Shown here: piece after piece, positions 16,462 through 24,913 of the stretch
Layout: every line of letters begins with the position of its first letter
Numbering within the stretch: position 1 is the stretch's first letter
Source of the DNA: Actinobacteria bacterium casp-actino8
GTDB taxonomy: Bacteria; Actinomycetota; Acidimicrobiia; Acidimicrobiales; Ilumatobacteraceae
Assembly (NCBI GenBank): GCA_001510455.1
Contig: LFFH01000007.1
Span: 1 to 28,879 of the forward strand
Length of the DNA: 28,879 nucleotides
Reading direction: 5' to 3'
Notes under the pieces: model-generated
What the model saw: the letters and a program-made list of their open reading frames with translations, nothing else
Databases searched by the model: none
What the model was told of the DNA's origin: nothing
Position numbers and translations under genes: made by a program

Positions 16462-18594
16462 CGAGCAGGACACGTGGAGTACTACGGCCCGCTGGGGGGC
16501 AAGGGTCGGAGCCGGAAGTCCGACCGTGCGCAACACCTCGGCCGACACGTGGAATTCCCCGTCGCGAGACACGCTCTCCCACCACGCGGGCTGTCGACGC
16601 GTCGAACCGATCGAGTCTCGACTCCCCCCTCCCGGCACGAGCGATACGGATCGAATCGTTCGATGCTCGTCGCCACGCAATCCGGGGAGTCGCCAGTGAG
16701 CCGGATCGATGCACGAGTCGATCTGCATCAAACACACCAGCACTTCGCGTCCGTCGTCGCTCTCGACTCCGAAGCACAGGCCCGATGGATCACGATCAAC
16801 ACGGAAGAAGCGACCGGAGTGCACGAGGTCGCGATGGGTCTTGTAGAGATCGATGCCATGCCGGAGTACGGCTCGCTCACGCTCGTCGAGCTTCGTCACG
16901 TCGGCTTCGACACCCATGTGACCGAACAGAGTCAGAGCCACTCGGAACGCCATCGACGTTCGTCGTCCGGTGTTGTGCGCCGGCGAGGGCCCGACATGAG
17001 TTCCGAGCACCTCGGGCGGGAGAAGCATGGTGGCCCCGTGATGAATGCGTGCCCGCTCGGTCGGATCGTTGTTGTCACTGGTCCAGAAACGCTCGACGCG
17101 CCGAAGCATTTCGTGATCGATCCGCCCCCCTCCCGATGCGCACGATTCGAACTCCACACCGGGATGTCGATGGCGAAGTTCGTCGATCAACCGGTAGACG
17201 GCGTGGGTCTGCTGGTGCGATCCAGCCTTGCCGTCGACGCCACTCCCCTGAACCACCCAACGGTTCATGTCCCACTTCACGTAGTCGATGTCGTTCTCGG
17301 CGAGCAAGGTGTCGAGACGGGCCAGTACGTGTTCGAACGCGTCGCGTCGAGCGAGGTCGAGGACCAGCTGACGCCGCCCGAGCGGAGCGTCGTAACCCTC
17401 GGTCGACAGCACCCAGTCGGGATGAGCTCGAAACACGTCACTGTCGGGATTGACCATTTCGGGTTCGACCCAGATTCCGAAGTCCATACCGAGTGAGTGC
17501 ACGTGGTCGATCAGCGGTGTCAAACCCTCGGGATACACGTCCTGTGAGACTTCCCAGTCGCCGAGGCCGGCCCCGTCGTCACGACGCCGACCGAACCATC
17601 CGTCGTCGAGAACGAACCGCTCCACACCGAGATCGGCGGCCGACTCGGCCAATTCCTTCAGACGGACGGGACCGTGATCGAAATACACCGCCTCCCACGT
17701 GTTGAGGTGCACCTTGCGCAGCGATCGCAGGTGCGGGCGTCGACGCCGCGCTTCGCGGTGGAAGCCCTGCGATGCGAGTGACAGGCCCTGTGACGAGTAC
17801 ACCCCGATGACCGTCGGAGTGGTGTACGTCTCGCCGGGATACACGCACATCTCACCCGGATGGAAGAGTTCTCCCGTCTGCACGTAGCGGCGCCCGTCGA
17901 CCAAGCGTTCGGCGTACATCACGTGATTGCCACTCCACGCCAAGTGCACACCCCACACGTGACCGGACCATTCGTCGGCATCTCTCGACAGGGCCCAGAG
18001 ATACGGAGGGTGTTCGTGCGAGGTTCGTCCGGTGCGATTCTCGACACTCCACGCTCCGACCGGCCAGTCGAAACGTTCGTGAGTGAATTCGGCTCCCCAT
18101 CGTCCCGAGTAGGTCCCGAGTCGAACGGCCCGATCGGCGACGGGGACGGCCACCGACAACGCATCGAGCATGTACGGACCATCACCCATGTTGACGAGTG
18201 AGACCGCGATCGACATGACGTCGTCGATCAACGAGACACGTGTGACGACGTCGAGTTCGGCGACTTCGTCACGACCTCGGAGCTCGAGAGTCGACGAACC
18301 GGAATCTCGATCGACCACGTGATCGACGTGACGGAATCGAGGCGACCAATGGCGACCACCGCGCCGATGGCCGGCGAGACCGGGACGTCCGACGAATCCC
18401 TCGGCCGGAACCACCGAGAGGGGGACCACTTCGTCGAGACCTCCGTGCGGCACTCCCGAGGTCGTCGATGTCCAACCGTCGGTCGAGCCGACTCGACTCC
18501 CCCAGTGCTCGATCACGGGTACGCCTCCGGACACCTCGAGAACGACGCTCACCGACTCCCCGACCAGATGTACGACGGGTCGCGACGAATCCAC
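16459..18594 (-). CDS. GH36 alpha-galactosidase
   Basis: A 711-residue glycoside hydrolase family 36 enzyme without a signal peptide, so cytoplasmic. The N-terminal beta-sandwich is followed by a (beta/alpha)8 catalytic domain from about residue 300. Asp442 in YVKWDMNR is the expected nucleophile and Asp507 in FWTSDNNDP the acid/base; EFESCASGGGRID is the conserved substrate loop between them. It removes terminal alpha-1,6-galactose from oligosaccharides such as melibiose or raffinose. Divergent GalT (18667) and nearby GalM (26866) suggest the galactose then enters the Leloir pathway. GTG start with TAGGGA at -12 to -7. The stop is 11 bp before gatC, so read-through into gatCAB is possible. 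Confidence 0.9.
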   Translation of the reverse strand: MDSSRPVVHLVGESVSVVLEVSGGVPVIEHWGSRVGSTDGWTSTTSGVPHGGLDEVVPLSVVPAEGFVGRPGLAGHRRGGRHWSPRFRHVDHVVDRDSGSSTLELRGRDEVAELDVVTRVSLIDDVMSIAVSLVNMGDGPYMLDALSVAVPVADRAVRLGTYSGRWGAEFTHERFDWPVGAWSVENRTGRTSHEHPPYLWALSRDADEWSGHVWGVHLAWSGNHVMYAERLVDGRRYVQTGELFHPGEMCVYPGETYTTPTVIGVYSSQGLSLASQGFHREARRRRPHLRSLRKVHLNTWEAVYFDHGPVRLKELAESAADLGVERFVLDDGWFGRRRDDGAGLGDWEVSQDVYPEGLTPLIDHVHSLGMDFGIWVEPEMVNPDSDVFRAHPDWVLSTEGYDAPLGRRQLVLDLARRDAFEHVLARLDTLLAENDIDYVKWDMNRWVVQGSGVDGKAGSHQQTHAVYRLIDELRHRHPGVEFESCASGGGRIDHEMLRRVERFWTSDNNDPTERARIHHGATMLLPPEVLGTHVGPSPAHNTGRRTSMAFRVALTLFGHMGVEADVTKLDERERAVLRHGIDLYKTHRDLVHSGRFFRVDRDPSGLCFGVESDDGREVLVCLMQIDSCIDPAHWRLPGLRGDEHRTIRSVSLVPGGGSRDSIGSTRRQPAWWESVSRDGEFHVSAEVLRTVGLPAPTLAPQRAVVLHVSCS

Positions 18595-18600
18595 GCCTGT

Positions 18601-18606
18601 TCCCTA
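18601..18606 (-). promoter_or_regulatory. -10-like box of the alpha-galactosidase gene
   Basis: TAGGGA on the minus strand at -12 to -7 before the GTG at 18594. It lacks the final T of TANNNT, but the position is the one shared by other leaderless-looking genes here and no Shine-Dalgarno is seen. Confidence 0.35.
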
Positions 18607-18654
18607 TCGCCGTCGACACCGGGTCGTCAACCGTTCCGCCCCGAGTTCGGCTGG

Positions 18655-18660
18655 CAGACT
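18655..18660 (+). promoter_or_regulatory. -10-like box of galT
   Basis: CAGACT at -12 to -7 before the GTG at 18667. The only purine-rich run, GAGGAG, directly abuts the GTG and is too close to act as a ribosome-binding site, which favours leaderless initiation. Confidence 0.4.
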
Positions 18661-18666
18661 GAGGAG

Positions 18667-19530
18667 GTGACGAACGAACCGGGTCACCACCTCGATCGCC
18701 GCGTCGACCCGACACTCGGAACCGTCGTCCACGTGGTCGGCCATCGCCAGACCCGGCCCAACCTTCCCACCAACGGTGACACTCGCCTCTGCCCCTTCTG
18801 CCCCGGTGGTCTCGAAGCACCTGACACTTACGACGTTCGCTGGTTCGTGAATCGCTGGCCGGCCATGCCCGACGACCGCTGCGAAGTCGTGCTCTACTCC
18901 CCCGATCACGACGCGTCGCTGTCGACGCTCGAGCCGTCGCACGTCACGAGTCTCGTCGACCTCTGGGCCGAACGATCCGAGGCCCTCGGCGCTCGGACCG
19001 ATGTCGAATACGTGCTGATCTTCGAGAATCGAGGTGCGTCGGTCGGCGCGACGATCTCACATCCCCACGGACAGATCTACGCCTACGACCACGTTCCCGA
19101 ACGACTGGGTCGCCAACGTGACCCGGCCCCGTCGACCACCGACGAGCGGACGATCGACAGTGACGATCATTGGATCTCGTTCGTTCCGTTCGCGCCGGTG
19201 TTCCCGACGGCGGTCACCATCGCTCCCCGAGCACCCCGAGCACGACTCGGTGAACTCACGAGCGACGAACGCCGATCACTCGCCGGAATGCTGATCGACA
19301 CCTGTCGTCGACTCGACGCTCTCTTCGACGCCCCACTGCCCTACATGATGTGGATCGACCAACGTCCGTTCGACGACGGCTCGTCCGACGCCATGATGGC
19401 CATCCATTTCGTCTCACCCTGGCGCGAGCGAGATCTACCGCGCTACATCGCAGCCGCCGAAGTGGCGGCCGGCGAGTACTTCAATCCGGTGGTCCCTGAA
19501 GAACTGGCCGAACGGCTACGAGGACTCTGA
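18667..19530 (+). CDS. galT: Galactose-1-phosphate uridylyltransferase
   Basis: A 287-residue HIT-superfamily enzyme exchanging UMP between UDP-glucose and galactose 1-phosphate. It shows RRVDPTLGTVVHVVGHRQTRP at the N-terminus, a metal-type CPFC (Cys42, Cys45), FENRGASVGATISHPHGQIYAY with the HPH nucleophile site (His134), and a second half with WISFVPFAPVFP. It is shorter than the about 350-residue Escherichia coli enzyme, but both halves are present. The frame is open upstream to 18319; that extension overlaps the divergent alpha-galactosidase gene and is rejected in favour of GTG 18667, ten residues before the conserved RRxDP. GalK is not in the window. Confidence 0.87.
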   Translation: MTNEPGHHLDRRVDPTLGTVVHVVGHRQTRPNLPTNGDTRLCPFCPGGLEAPDTYDVRWFVNRWPAMPDDRCEVVLYSPDHDASLSTLEPSHVTSLVDLWAERSEALGARTDVEYVLIFENRGASVGATISHPHGQIYAYDHVPERLGRQRDPAPSTTDERTIDSDDHWISFVPFAPVFPTAVTIAPRAPRARLGELTSDERRSLAGMLIDTCRRLDALFDAPLPYMMWIDQRPFDDGSSDAMMAIHFVSPWRERDLPRYIAAAEVAAGEYFNPVVPEELAERLRGL

Positions 19531-19540
19531 CCGATCCTCG

Positions 19541-20344
19541 TCAGTCACGAACGGGCTGGAAACGCGGCGCTCGTTTGTCGAGATACGACTGAACACCTTC
19601 CTGGAAGTCGTCGCGTAGGAGTGATTCGTTCATGAGGCGAATGGCCGTGGACGTCGCCGTGTCGGCATCGTTCTCCCAGTCGCCGTACACCTGCTTCTTC
19701 ATGACGGCCCAACTCGTCGGACAACAGTTGTCGGCCAGGTCTTGCGCGTAAGCGAGAACGTGAGACATCAGCGCCTCGGCATCGACCACCCCGTTGATCA
19801 CCCCGAGTCGTTCGGCCTCTTCCGACGTGAACACGCGTCCCGACAACAGGAGGTCGAGCGCACGAGCGTTCCCGATGAGCCGCGGGAGCATCCACGACGA
19901 TCCGTACTCGGCGATCAGTCCCCGTCGAGAGAACGCCGTCGTGAACTTGACGCCCGACGCCGCGAAGCGCAGATCGCAGAAGAGCGCCATGACGAGCCCG
20001 ACTCCGGCGACCGCCCCGTTGATCGCGGCGATGATCGGTTTCGGGTACGACAACATGTCACTGAACCGTCCGACCCCGGTGGCCGCACCGGCTCCTCCCG
20101 AAGGATTGGCCCGGATCACATTGAGGGCGTCCATGTCGGCACCCGGACAGAAACCGCGTCCCGACCCGGTGACCACGAGCACTCGAATGTCGTCGTTGGT
20201 TCGCGCCTCCTCGAGTCTCGAGAAGAAAGCCGCCGACATCGCCGCACTCCAGGCGTTCAGGCGATCGGGCTTGTTGAGGGTGATCACACCCACACCGGGT
20301 GAGACGACGTCGAGAAGAACCAGATCGGAAGGCGAGTCACTCAT
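19541..20344 (-). CDS. Enoyl-CoA hydratase/isomerase family protein
   Basis: A 267-residue crotonase. ITLNKPDRLNAWS at the N-terminus, GRGFCPGADMDAL (first oxyanion strand), AINGAVAGVGLVMALFCDLRFAA (second oxyanion Gly) and RGLIAEYGSSWMLPRLIG, with Glu at the position of the second catalytic acid, place it in the hydratase/isomerase family. The first catalytic Glu is not evident in FSRRGL, so the reaction may not be simple hydration. It is the last gene of a leftward operon and overlaps lgt as ATGA. A link to the sterol genes 10 kb away is possible but not shown. Convergent with galT, 10 bp apart. Confidence 0.85.
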   Translation of the reverse strand: MSDSPSDLVLLDVVSPGVGVITLNKPDRLNAWSAAMSAAFFSRLEEARTNDDIRVLVVTGSGRGFCPGADMDALNVIRANPSGGAGAATGVGRFSDMLSYPKPIIAAINGAVAGVGLVMALFCDLRFAASGVKFTTAFSRRGLIAEYGSSWMLPRLIGNARALDLLLSGRVFTSEEAERLGVINGVVDAEALMSHVLAYAQDLADNCCPTSWAVMKKQVYGDWENDADTATSTAIRLMNESLLRDDFQEGVQSYLDKRAPRFQPVRD

Positions 20345-21198
20345 TCCTGCGACGGTACTTCATCGTCATTGATGGACTCCGCCCGAACGACGGGACGCAG
20401 TCGGCAGTAGAGCAGGTACGCAAGACCGCCCACCACGAGCACGATCGCCATCCACTGGTTGAGGCGCAACCCTCCGCCTTCCTTCGCAGCATCGATGCGC
20501 AGACCTTCGATCCAGAAACGTCCGACGCCGTACCCGATGACGTAGAGAGCGAGAAGTCGAATCGGCCTGTCGCTCATCAGCCGTCGCCCCACCACGATCA
20601 GCACCGCCGTGAGAGCGAGATTCCAGAGCGATTCGTAGAGGAACGTCGGGTGGAAGAGCGTCCCCGGATCGAATCCGGCTGCGATCGTCTTGTCGGCGTC
20701 GATCTCGAGACCCCACGGCAGGTCGGTCGGTCGTCCGAAGAGTTCCTGGTTCCACCAATTGCCCCAACGACCGATGGCCTGGGCCAACGGAATCGCCGGA
20801 GCCGCGGCCCAGAGGAAGGGTTGAACGGCGAGACCACGACGACGAGCGAGCACGACGGCCACGATCGTTCCGAGAAGAATTCCGCCCGGAACACCGAGCC
20901 CACCTTTCCACACCTTCAAGATGTCGCCCGGCGCATCGGAGAAACGTTCCCATTCGGTGGCCACGTGATACAGCCGAGCGCCGAGCACGCCGGCCGGCAC
21001 CGCCCACAAGAGAATCGCCGACGAATCCTCGGGGCCACCGACTCCGATCGTCGTCAGTCGTCGTCCGAACAACCAGGCCGCCACCAACACGCCGATGGCG
21101 ATCATGAGTCCGTAAGCGCGCAATTCGAGAGGACCGATGTCGATCGACGAACTACCGGGGCTGGGCAGCGAAGCGAGTACCGAGACGGAGGCGAGCAC
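20341..21198 (-). CDS. lgt: Prolipoprotein diacylglyceryl transferase
   Basis: A 285-residue polytopic membrane enzyme that attaches diacylglycerol from phosphatidylglycerol to the lipobox Cys of prolipoproteins. The signature GRWGNWWNQELFG is present, along with GARLYHV (conserved Arg), KGGLGVPGG and HPTFLYESLWNL. About seven hydrophobic segments are visible, the first after the short Ser/Pro-rich N-terminus. GTG start, with GAGG about nine bases upstream, 11 bp after the hydrolase gene. Substrates in the window include the lipobox sortase at 24228. Confidence 0.94.
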   Translation of the reverse strand: MLASVSVLASLPSPGSSSIDIGPLELRAYGLMIAIGVLVAAWLFGRRLTTIGVGGPEDSSAILLWAVPAGVLGARLYHVATEWERFSDAPGDILKVWKGGLGVPGGILLGTIVAVVLARRRGLAVQPFLWAAAPAIPLAQAIGRWGNWWNQELFGRPTDLPWGLEIDADKTIAAGFDPGTLFHPTFLYESLWNLALTAVLIVVGRRLMSDRPIRLLALYVIGYGVGRFWIEGLRIDAAKEGGGLRLNQWMAIVLVVGGLAYLLYCRLRPVVRAESINDDEVPSQE

Positions 21199-21209
21199 GA
21201 TTCAGGACC

Positions 21210-21986
21210 TCAGGACGTCAACACACGATTCGCGAACGCCACCGACGCTTCGAAGATCGTTTCCTTGTCGAAGTCCTGAGTAGCCACGTGATAACTGCGA
21301 TCGAGCAGCATTCGTTCGACCGGGCCACCCCACTGATCGGCCAACTGATCGCTCTGGATCGGATCGACGACATGGTCGTTCTTCGACGTGATGAGCAGCA
21401 TGGGCACTTTGCTCGCTCCGTACTTCGGAAGCATGGGAGTGACGCCGTCCTTCACGAGCGACAGGAGTGCACGCAATGGGGTCTCGGGATACGCGCTCTC
21501 GACGACGTCGGGATCGGCGATGTCGGATCCGATTCCGGGCATCATGTCGACACCGTCGGCGATCATGCCTTCGACCATCTCGACCACTTCTGGTGCCTGC
21601 GGCTGTCCGACCGGATTCACGCACACGATCCCGGCCACCTCGGGATGTTGGAGAGCGGTCCAGAGAGTGAGCGAGCCACCCATCGACAAGCCGGCCACGA
21701 CGACCCGGTCGCAACGCTTGGTCAGTCGGCGATACGCGGCTTCGACTTCGGCCGTCCAGTGTTCCCAACGCGTGTCGAGCATGTCGGACACCGCAGTTCC
21801 GTGACCGGGAAGACGCGGCAGCTCGACGTGATAGCCGGCACCGGCGAATGCCTCGGCCACACCGCGCATCGACGACGGATTGCCGGTGAATCCGTGAATG
21901 CACAGGGCACCGTGGGACGAGGTTCCGGCATGGCTCCAGGGCTCGGCACCGGGCAGCACCGGTGACTGGTCGACGTGTTCGCTCAT
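21210..21986 (-). CDS. Alpha/beta-hydrolase, carboxylesterase/monoacylglycerol-lipase type
   Basis: A 258-residue serine hydrolase. GALCIHGFTGNPSSMRG gives the oxyanion HGF, GLSMGGSL the nucleophilic Ser, SKNDHVVDP the Asp, and SYHVATQDFDKE the His. The size and the HGFTG and GLSMGG forms resemble bacterial Est30-type carboxylesterases and monoacylglycerol lipases. No signal peptide, so it acts in the cytoplasm. The start is ATG 21986 with a GAGAAG just upstream; it lies 9 bp after the TPR gene and 11 bp before lgt, in the same transcript. Substrate unknown; short acyl esters or monoglycerides are likely. Confidence 0.85.
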   Translation of the reverse strand: MSEHVDQSPVLPGAEPWSHAGTSSHGALCIHGFTGNPSSMRGVAEAFAGAGYHVELPRLPGHGTAVSDMLDTRWEHWTAEVEAAYRRLTKRCDRVVVAGLSMGGSLTLWTALQHPEVAGIVCVNPVGQPQAPEVVEMVEGMIADGVDMMPGIGSDIADPDVVESAYPETPLRALLSLVKDGVTPMLPKYGASKVPMLLITSKNDHVVDPIQSDQLADQWGGPVERMLLDRSYHVATQDFDKETIFEASVAFANRVLTS

Positions 21987-21995
21987 CTTCTCGTT

Positions 21996-23156
21996 CTATC
22001 GCACGATCGATGGACTCGCCGGAAGTTCACCACGCTGCTGGAGTCGAAGACGGAGGATCTCGGAGTGATGTCGGGCTTGATCTGCCTCGTGAGCCAACTG
22101 GAGGGTGCGAAGTCGCACTTTCGTCGCTTCGGCATGAATGCTGTCGAACACGTCGAAGCGCGCCTCCAGATGACGGACGGCTTCCTCGAATCGGCCCGCT
22201 GACTTGTAAGCAGCTGCCAGATCGGTGTGAACCTCGAGCAACTGCGGGCGTGCATCCATGATCACGGCGTGCTCCAGTGCTCGTTCCAGATGCCCGATGG
22301 CACCCTCGATGTCACCGGCTTCCATTTCGACCCGACCGAAGGTCGCTTCGATTCGACTACGCGACACGTCGTCGAACACCACCGACGACGTGTCGAGAGA
22401 GTCGAGGGCATCGATCAGGAGTTCTCGAGCGCGCTCGAGGTCACCAGCGTGGTTCCGCCGTGCCAACGCTCGTGCCATCGCCGTGTACACGTCGGGCATG
22501 AAAGCCGGAGCGCTGATGCGGCACACGTCGAGCGCCCGCTCGGCGATCTCGATCGCCTGATCGTGTTCACCGCGTTCCGAGCGAAGCGAGGCGACGTTGG
22601 CCAGAATCAGCGCGTCGATGTCGTGCCGATCGAACGGTTCGTTGGCTGCCAGTGCCGCCTCGTAGTTGACGATGGCTCGGTCGGCATCCCCCGATTCGTG
22701 GTGGATGGTGGCGATCGTGTTCAAGATGTTGCCCTCGTCGACTCTGTGGTCGGTCGTTCGGTAGAGCGACAGGGCGCGTAGACAGTACGTCAACGCCTCG
22801 GAGTGATTCCCTGAATCGGAGTGAATGAGACCGACGAGGTGAAGACTCCATGCACTCACCAATGGCAGACGATGATGATCAGCGAATTCGTCGGCTTCCA
22901 TCGCAAGGACGTACGCGTCACCGGGTTCACCGTCGTAGTGAGATAGTGCAGCGAGTCGATAGAGGCTCTCCCCTTCCTCGTCGAGCCGACCGTCGCGTCG
23001 AGCGAGGAGTCGAGCCTCCTGAACGAGACGGCGAGCTCGACTCGGTTCGGTTGCTTCGAGAACTCGGGCCTGATCGAGGAGCGAGCGCGCCGAGACAGCG
23101 TCAACCCTCGACGCCTCGTTCCCGAACTTCTTCGTGACGCGCTTCACGTCCTTCAC
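21996..23156 (-). CDS. Tetratricopeptide-repeat protein
   Basis: A 386-residue soluble helical protein made of degenerate TPR units. Examples are SLLDQARVLEATEPSRARRLVQEA, HSEALTYCLRALSLYRTTDHRVDEGNILNTIATIHHESGDADRAIVNYEAALAAN split over two repeats, QAIEIAERALDVC, GAIGHLERALEHA and FEEAVRHLEARFDVF. No DNA-binding, kinase or catalytic domain was recognised, so a protein-interaction role is all that can be said. The start was set at GTG 23156; an upstream ATG (23372) would run through the divergent protease promoter. It is the first gene of the TPR-hydrolase-lgt-crotonase operon. Confidence 0.75.
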   Translation of the reverse strand: MKDVKRVTKKFGNEASRVDAVSARSLLDQARVLEATEPSRARRLVQEARLLARRDGRLDEEGESLYRLAALSHYDGEPGDAYVLAMEADEFADHHRLPLVSAWSLHLVGLIHSDSGNHSEALTYCLRALSLYRTTDHRVDEGNILNTIATIHHESGDADRAIVNYEAALAANEPFDRHDIDALILANVASLRSERGEHDQAIEIAERALDVCRISAPAFMPDVYTAMARALARRNHAGDLERARELLIDALDSLDTSSVVFDDVSRSRIEATFGRVEMEAGDIEGAIGHLERALEHAVIMDARPQLLEVHTDLAAAYKSAGRFEEAVRHLEARFDVFDSIHAEATKVRLRTLQLAHEADQARHHSEILRLRLQQRGELPASPSIVR

Positions 23157-23247
23157 GAACCCTGTATCGCCCCACCGGGGCCCGAACTTGAGAGAAAACC
23201 CACGGAGAATTCGGGTTCGATCCACGAATGTCGGGCCCGAGCGCGAC

Positions 23248-23253
23248 CACAAT
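23248..23253 (+). promoter_or_regulatory. -10-like box of the M48 protease gene
   Basis: CACAAT at -12 to -7 before GTG 23260, in the divergent region 23157-23259. It supports GTG 23260 over the upstream GTG at 23134 as the start. Confidence 0.35.
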
Positions 23254-23259
23254 CGCACT

Positions 23260-24135
23260 GTGGGACACGACAACGGGCGACGAATCGATGGAGCGGCTTT
23301 TGCCGGACTCGTTCCGTTGATCGCCGTGATTCCCGTATTTCTCCTGGCCATGCTCCCTTTTTGGTGGCTCATCGACCTCTTCTGGTCCGCCGGTTACTGG
23401 TGGACCACCGCCCTGTACGCCGTGGCCGGCACCTCGTTGTTCGTCCCCGTGGTGCAGCGGACCGTGCTCACCCGGCTCATCGGCGCCCGGCGGCCCCTCC
23501 CCGACGAAAGCCCACGCCTCCGGGCCGCTTTCGACGAGGTCACTCAGGCTCTTCACATCCGTGATCAGCGATTCGCAGTCGGCGTGGTGGACGACGATCA
23601 TCTGAACGCCTTCGCGTGTGGCGGTCACCTCGTCGTGGTCACCTCATACGCCGTACGCGAACTCGATCACGACGCTTTGTGCGGAGTCCTGGCCCATGAG
23701 TTCTGCCACCATCTCGGCTCCCACACGATCGCCTTGACGATGCAGCAGTGGCTGCTCATTCCCGTGGACGGTCTGGCACGAATCGGACGCTTTCTCGACA
23801 ACGTGGCGACAGCGGCGGCCACGACCTTCGGTCGGCGTTCTCGCCCCGTGGAAGTGGTCGGACTCCTCATCGCCCCCGTGTTCCGAGCCCTCGCATGGTT
23901 CTTCGGTGTCGGACGGACGGTGTCGCAGATCGTGGCCAATCTGGTGGGTCGAAGCGCCGAATACCGAGCCGACCGACGAGTGATCGCCATGGGCTACGGC
24001 CGCCAATTGGCTTCGGCATTGCGTCGGACGATTCCGTCCTCACAACGACCGCGAAGTCGTTGGGCCCGCCTTCTCGAGACGCATCCTCCGGCACGCACAC
24101 GAGTCGCTCGACTCGAGGCGCGCCTGCGTCGTTGA
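23260..24135 (+). CDS. Membrane-bound M48 family metalloprotease
   Basis: A 291-residue HtpX/Ste24-like protease. Two hydrophobic segments lie near the N-terminus (about residues 12-34 and 38-62). The zinc motif is HEFCH (His146, Glu147, His150), and Glu234 in AEYRAD is the probable third ligand. A further hydrophobic stretch between them (VVGLLIAPVFRALAWFFGVG) may be membrane-associated. Such proteases degrade misfolded membrane or envelope proteins. The GTG at 23260 is preferred because it directly precedes the conserved part and has a -10-like box. It is followed at 92 bp by the lipoprotein sortase. Specific substrate unknown. Confidence 0.82.
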   Translation: MGHDNGRRIDGAAFAGLVPLIAVIPVFLLAMLPFWWLIDLFWSAGYWWTTALYAVAGTSLFVPVVQRTVLTRLIGARRPLPDESPRLRAAFDEVTQALHIRDQRFAVGVVDDDHLNAFACGGHLVVVTSYAVRELDHDALCGVLAHEFCHHLGSHTIALTMQQWLLIPVDGLARIGRFLDNVATAAATTFGRRSRPVEVVGLLIAPVFRALAWFFGVGRTVSQIVANLVGRSAEYRADRRVIAMGYGRQLASALRRTIPSSQRPRSRWARLLETHPPARTRVARLEARLRR

Positions 24136-24215
24136 GAATTGCCCTCTAATCCTCGATGATTCTCACTCTCGACAGACCGATCTCCCACTCCCGACCGCCC
24201 GGTCGAAACTTCGGC

Positions 24216-24221
24216 CAGAAT
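24216..24221 (+). promoter_or_regulatory. -10-like box of the sortase gene
   Basis: CAGAAT at -12 to -7 before GTG 24228. It supports that start, which also gives a well-formed lipoprotein signal peptide. A GGTGGG run directly before the GTG is too close to be a normal Shine-Dalgarno. Confidence 0.4.
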
Positions 24222-24227
24222 GGTGGG

Positions 24228-24911
24228 GTGAGCCCGACCACTCCGCGACGAATCGTCACGTTGCTCGTGACGCTGACTGCCGCCGGCACTTTCGCGGCGT
24301 GCTCCGATTCGTCCGGTTCGCGCGAGGCGGCGGCCGCTCCTTCCACCACCATCGATCGAACCTCGACCACGAGCACTACGTCGACGTCCACCACGAGCAC
24401 GTCCACCAGCTCGACCACCACCACGACCGTCTACGCCGGGCCACCGACCCTCGCTCCTGGCGCAACTTTGCCGGTTCCGGTGTACCCGCCCGGCCCGGGC
24501 GAGGTCGACCCCGAGATCTACATCGGCGAGATGGAGATCCCGGCCATCATGTTGAAGTCGCCGATCAACTTCGGCATCACCGATGCGACGTTCGACCGCG
24601 GGGTGGGTTGGTGGCCCGACACCGCCCGCCCCGGTGAAGTGGGCAACGTCGTCCTCGGTGGACATCGCACGTCGTGGCCCCGGCCGTTCCGCTACGTCGA
24701 CCAACTCGAACCCGGTGACGAGATCGTGTTCACCACCGACACCGGTCGCTTCGTCTACGCAGTGTCACGCACCGAAGTCGTGTACCCCGACGCGATCTGG
24801 ATCGTCGATCAGACAGAAGCGGCCACCGTCACGCTCTTCGCCTGCCATCCGGTCGGATCAACTGCCCAACGCATCGTGATCTTCGCCGACTACGTGCGCC
24901 AGGAAGTCTGA
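24228..24911 (+). CDS. Class E-like sortase with lipoprotein signal
   Basis: A 227-residue sortase. Residues 1-25 form a signal peptide (two Arg, hydrophobic core LLVTLTAAG) ending in FAAC with Cys25 as probable lipidation site; Phe at -3 is unusual. A Ser/Thr-rich linker follows (about residues 37-68). The catalytic domain has His146 (GGHRTSWP), Cys206 (TLFACHP) and Arg215 (AQRIVIFADY), with the RYVDQLEPGDEIVF segment typical of class E/F actinobacterial sortases. It would anchor cell-wall proteins by transpeptidation. Most sortases are held by a transmembrane helix; a lipid anchor is atypical. No LPxTG or LAxTG substrate was found in the window. Lnt-like gene starts two bases downstream. 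Confidence 0.85.
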   Translation: MSPTTPRRIVTLLVTLTAAGTFAACSDSSGSREAAAAPSTTIDRTSTTSTTSTSTTSTSTSSTTTTTVYAGPPTLAPGATLPVPVYPPGPGEVDPEIYIGEMEIPAIMLKSPINFGITDATFDRGVGWWPDTARPGEVGNVVLGGHRTSWPRPFRYVDQLEPGDEIVFTTDTGRFVYAVSRTEVVYPDAIWIVDQTEAATVTLFACHPVGSTAQRIVIFADYVRQEV

Positions 24912-24913
24912 CT

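Noticed and set aside
16448..16777. N-terminal extension of GatC
   Set aside because: Arg-rich sequence lying inside the alpha-galactosidase gene; GatC is about 100 residues in other bacteria.
15393..17453. 686-residue open frame on the plus strand
   Set aside because: It is antisense to gatA, gatC and the alpha-galactosidase, Arg- and Ser-rich with no recognisable domain; a typical high-GC shadow frame.
18319..18666. N-terminal extension of GalT
   Set aside because: It runs through the divergent alpha-galactosidase start and promoter and has no similarity to GalT.
20299..21279. 326-residue open frame on the plus strand opposite lgt
   Set aside because: Antisense to a clear Lgt; composition is low-complexity and no domain is seen.
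24360..24430. Repetitive CCACGAGCAC-like DNA
   Set aside because: It is the codon-level result of the Ser/Thr-rich linker of the sortase, not a DNA element.
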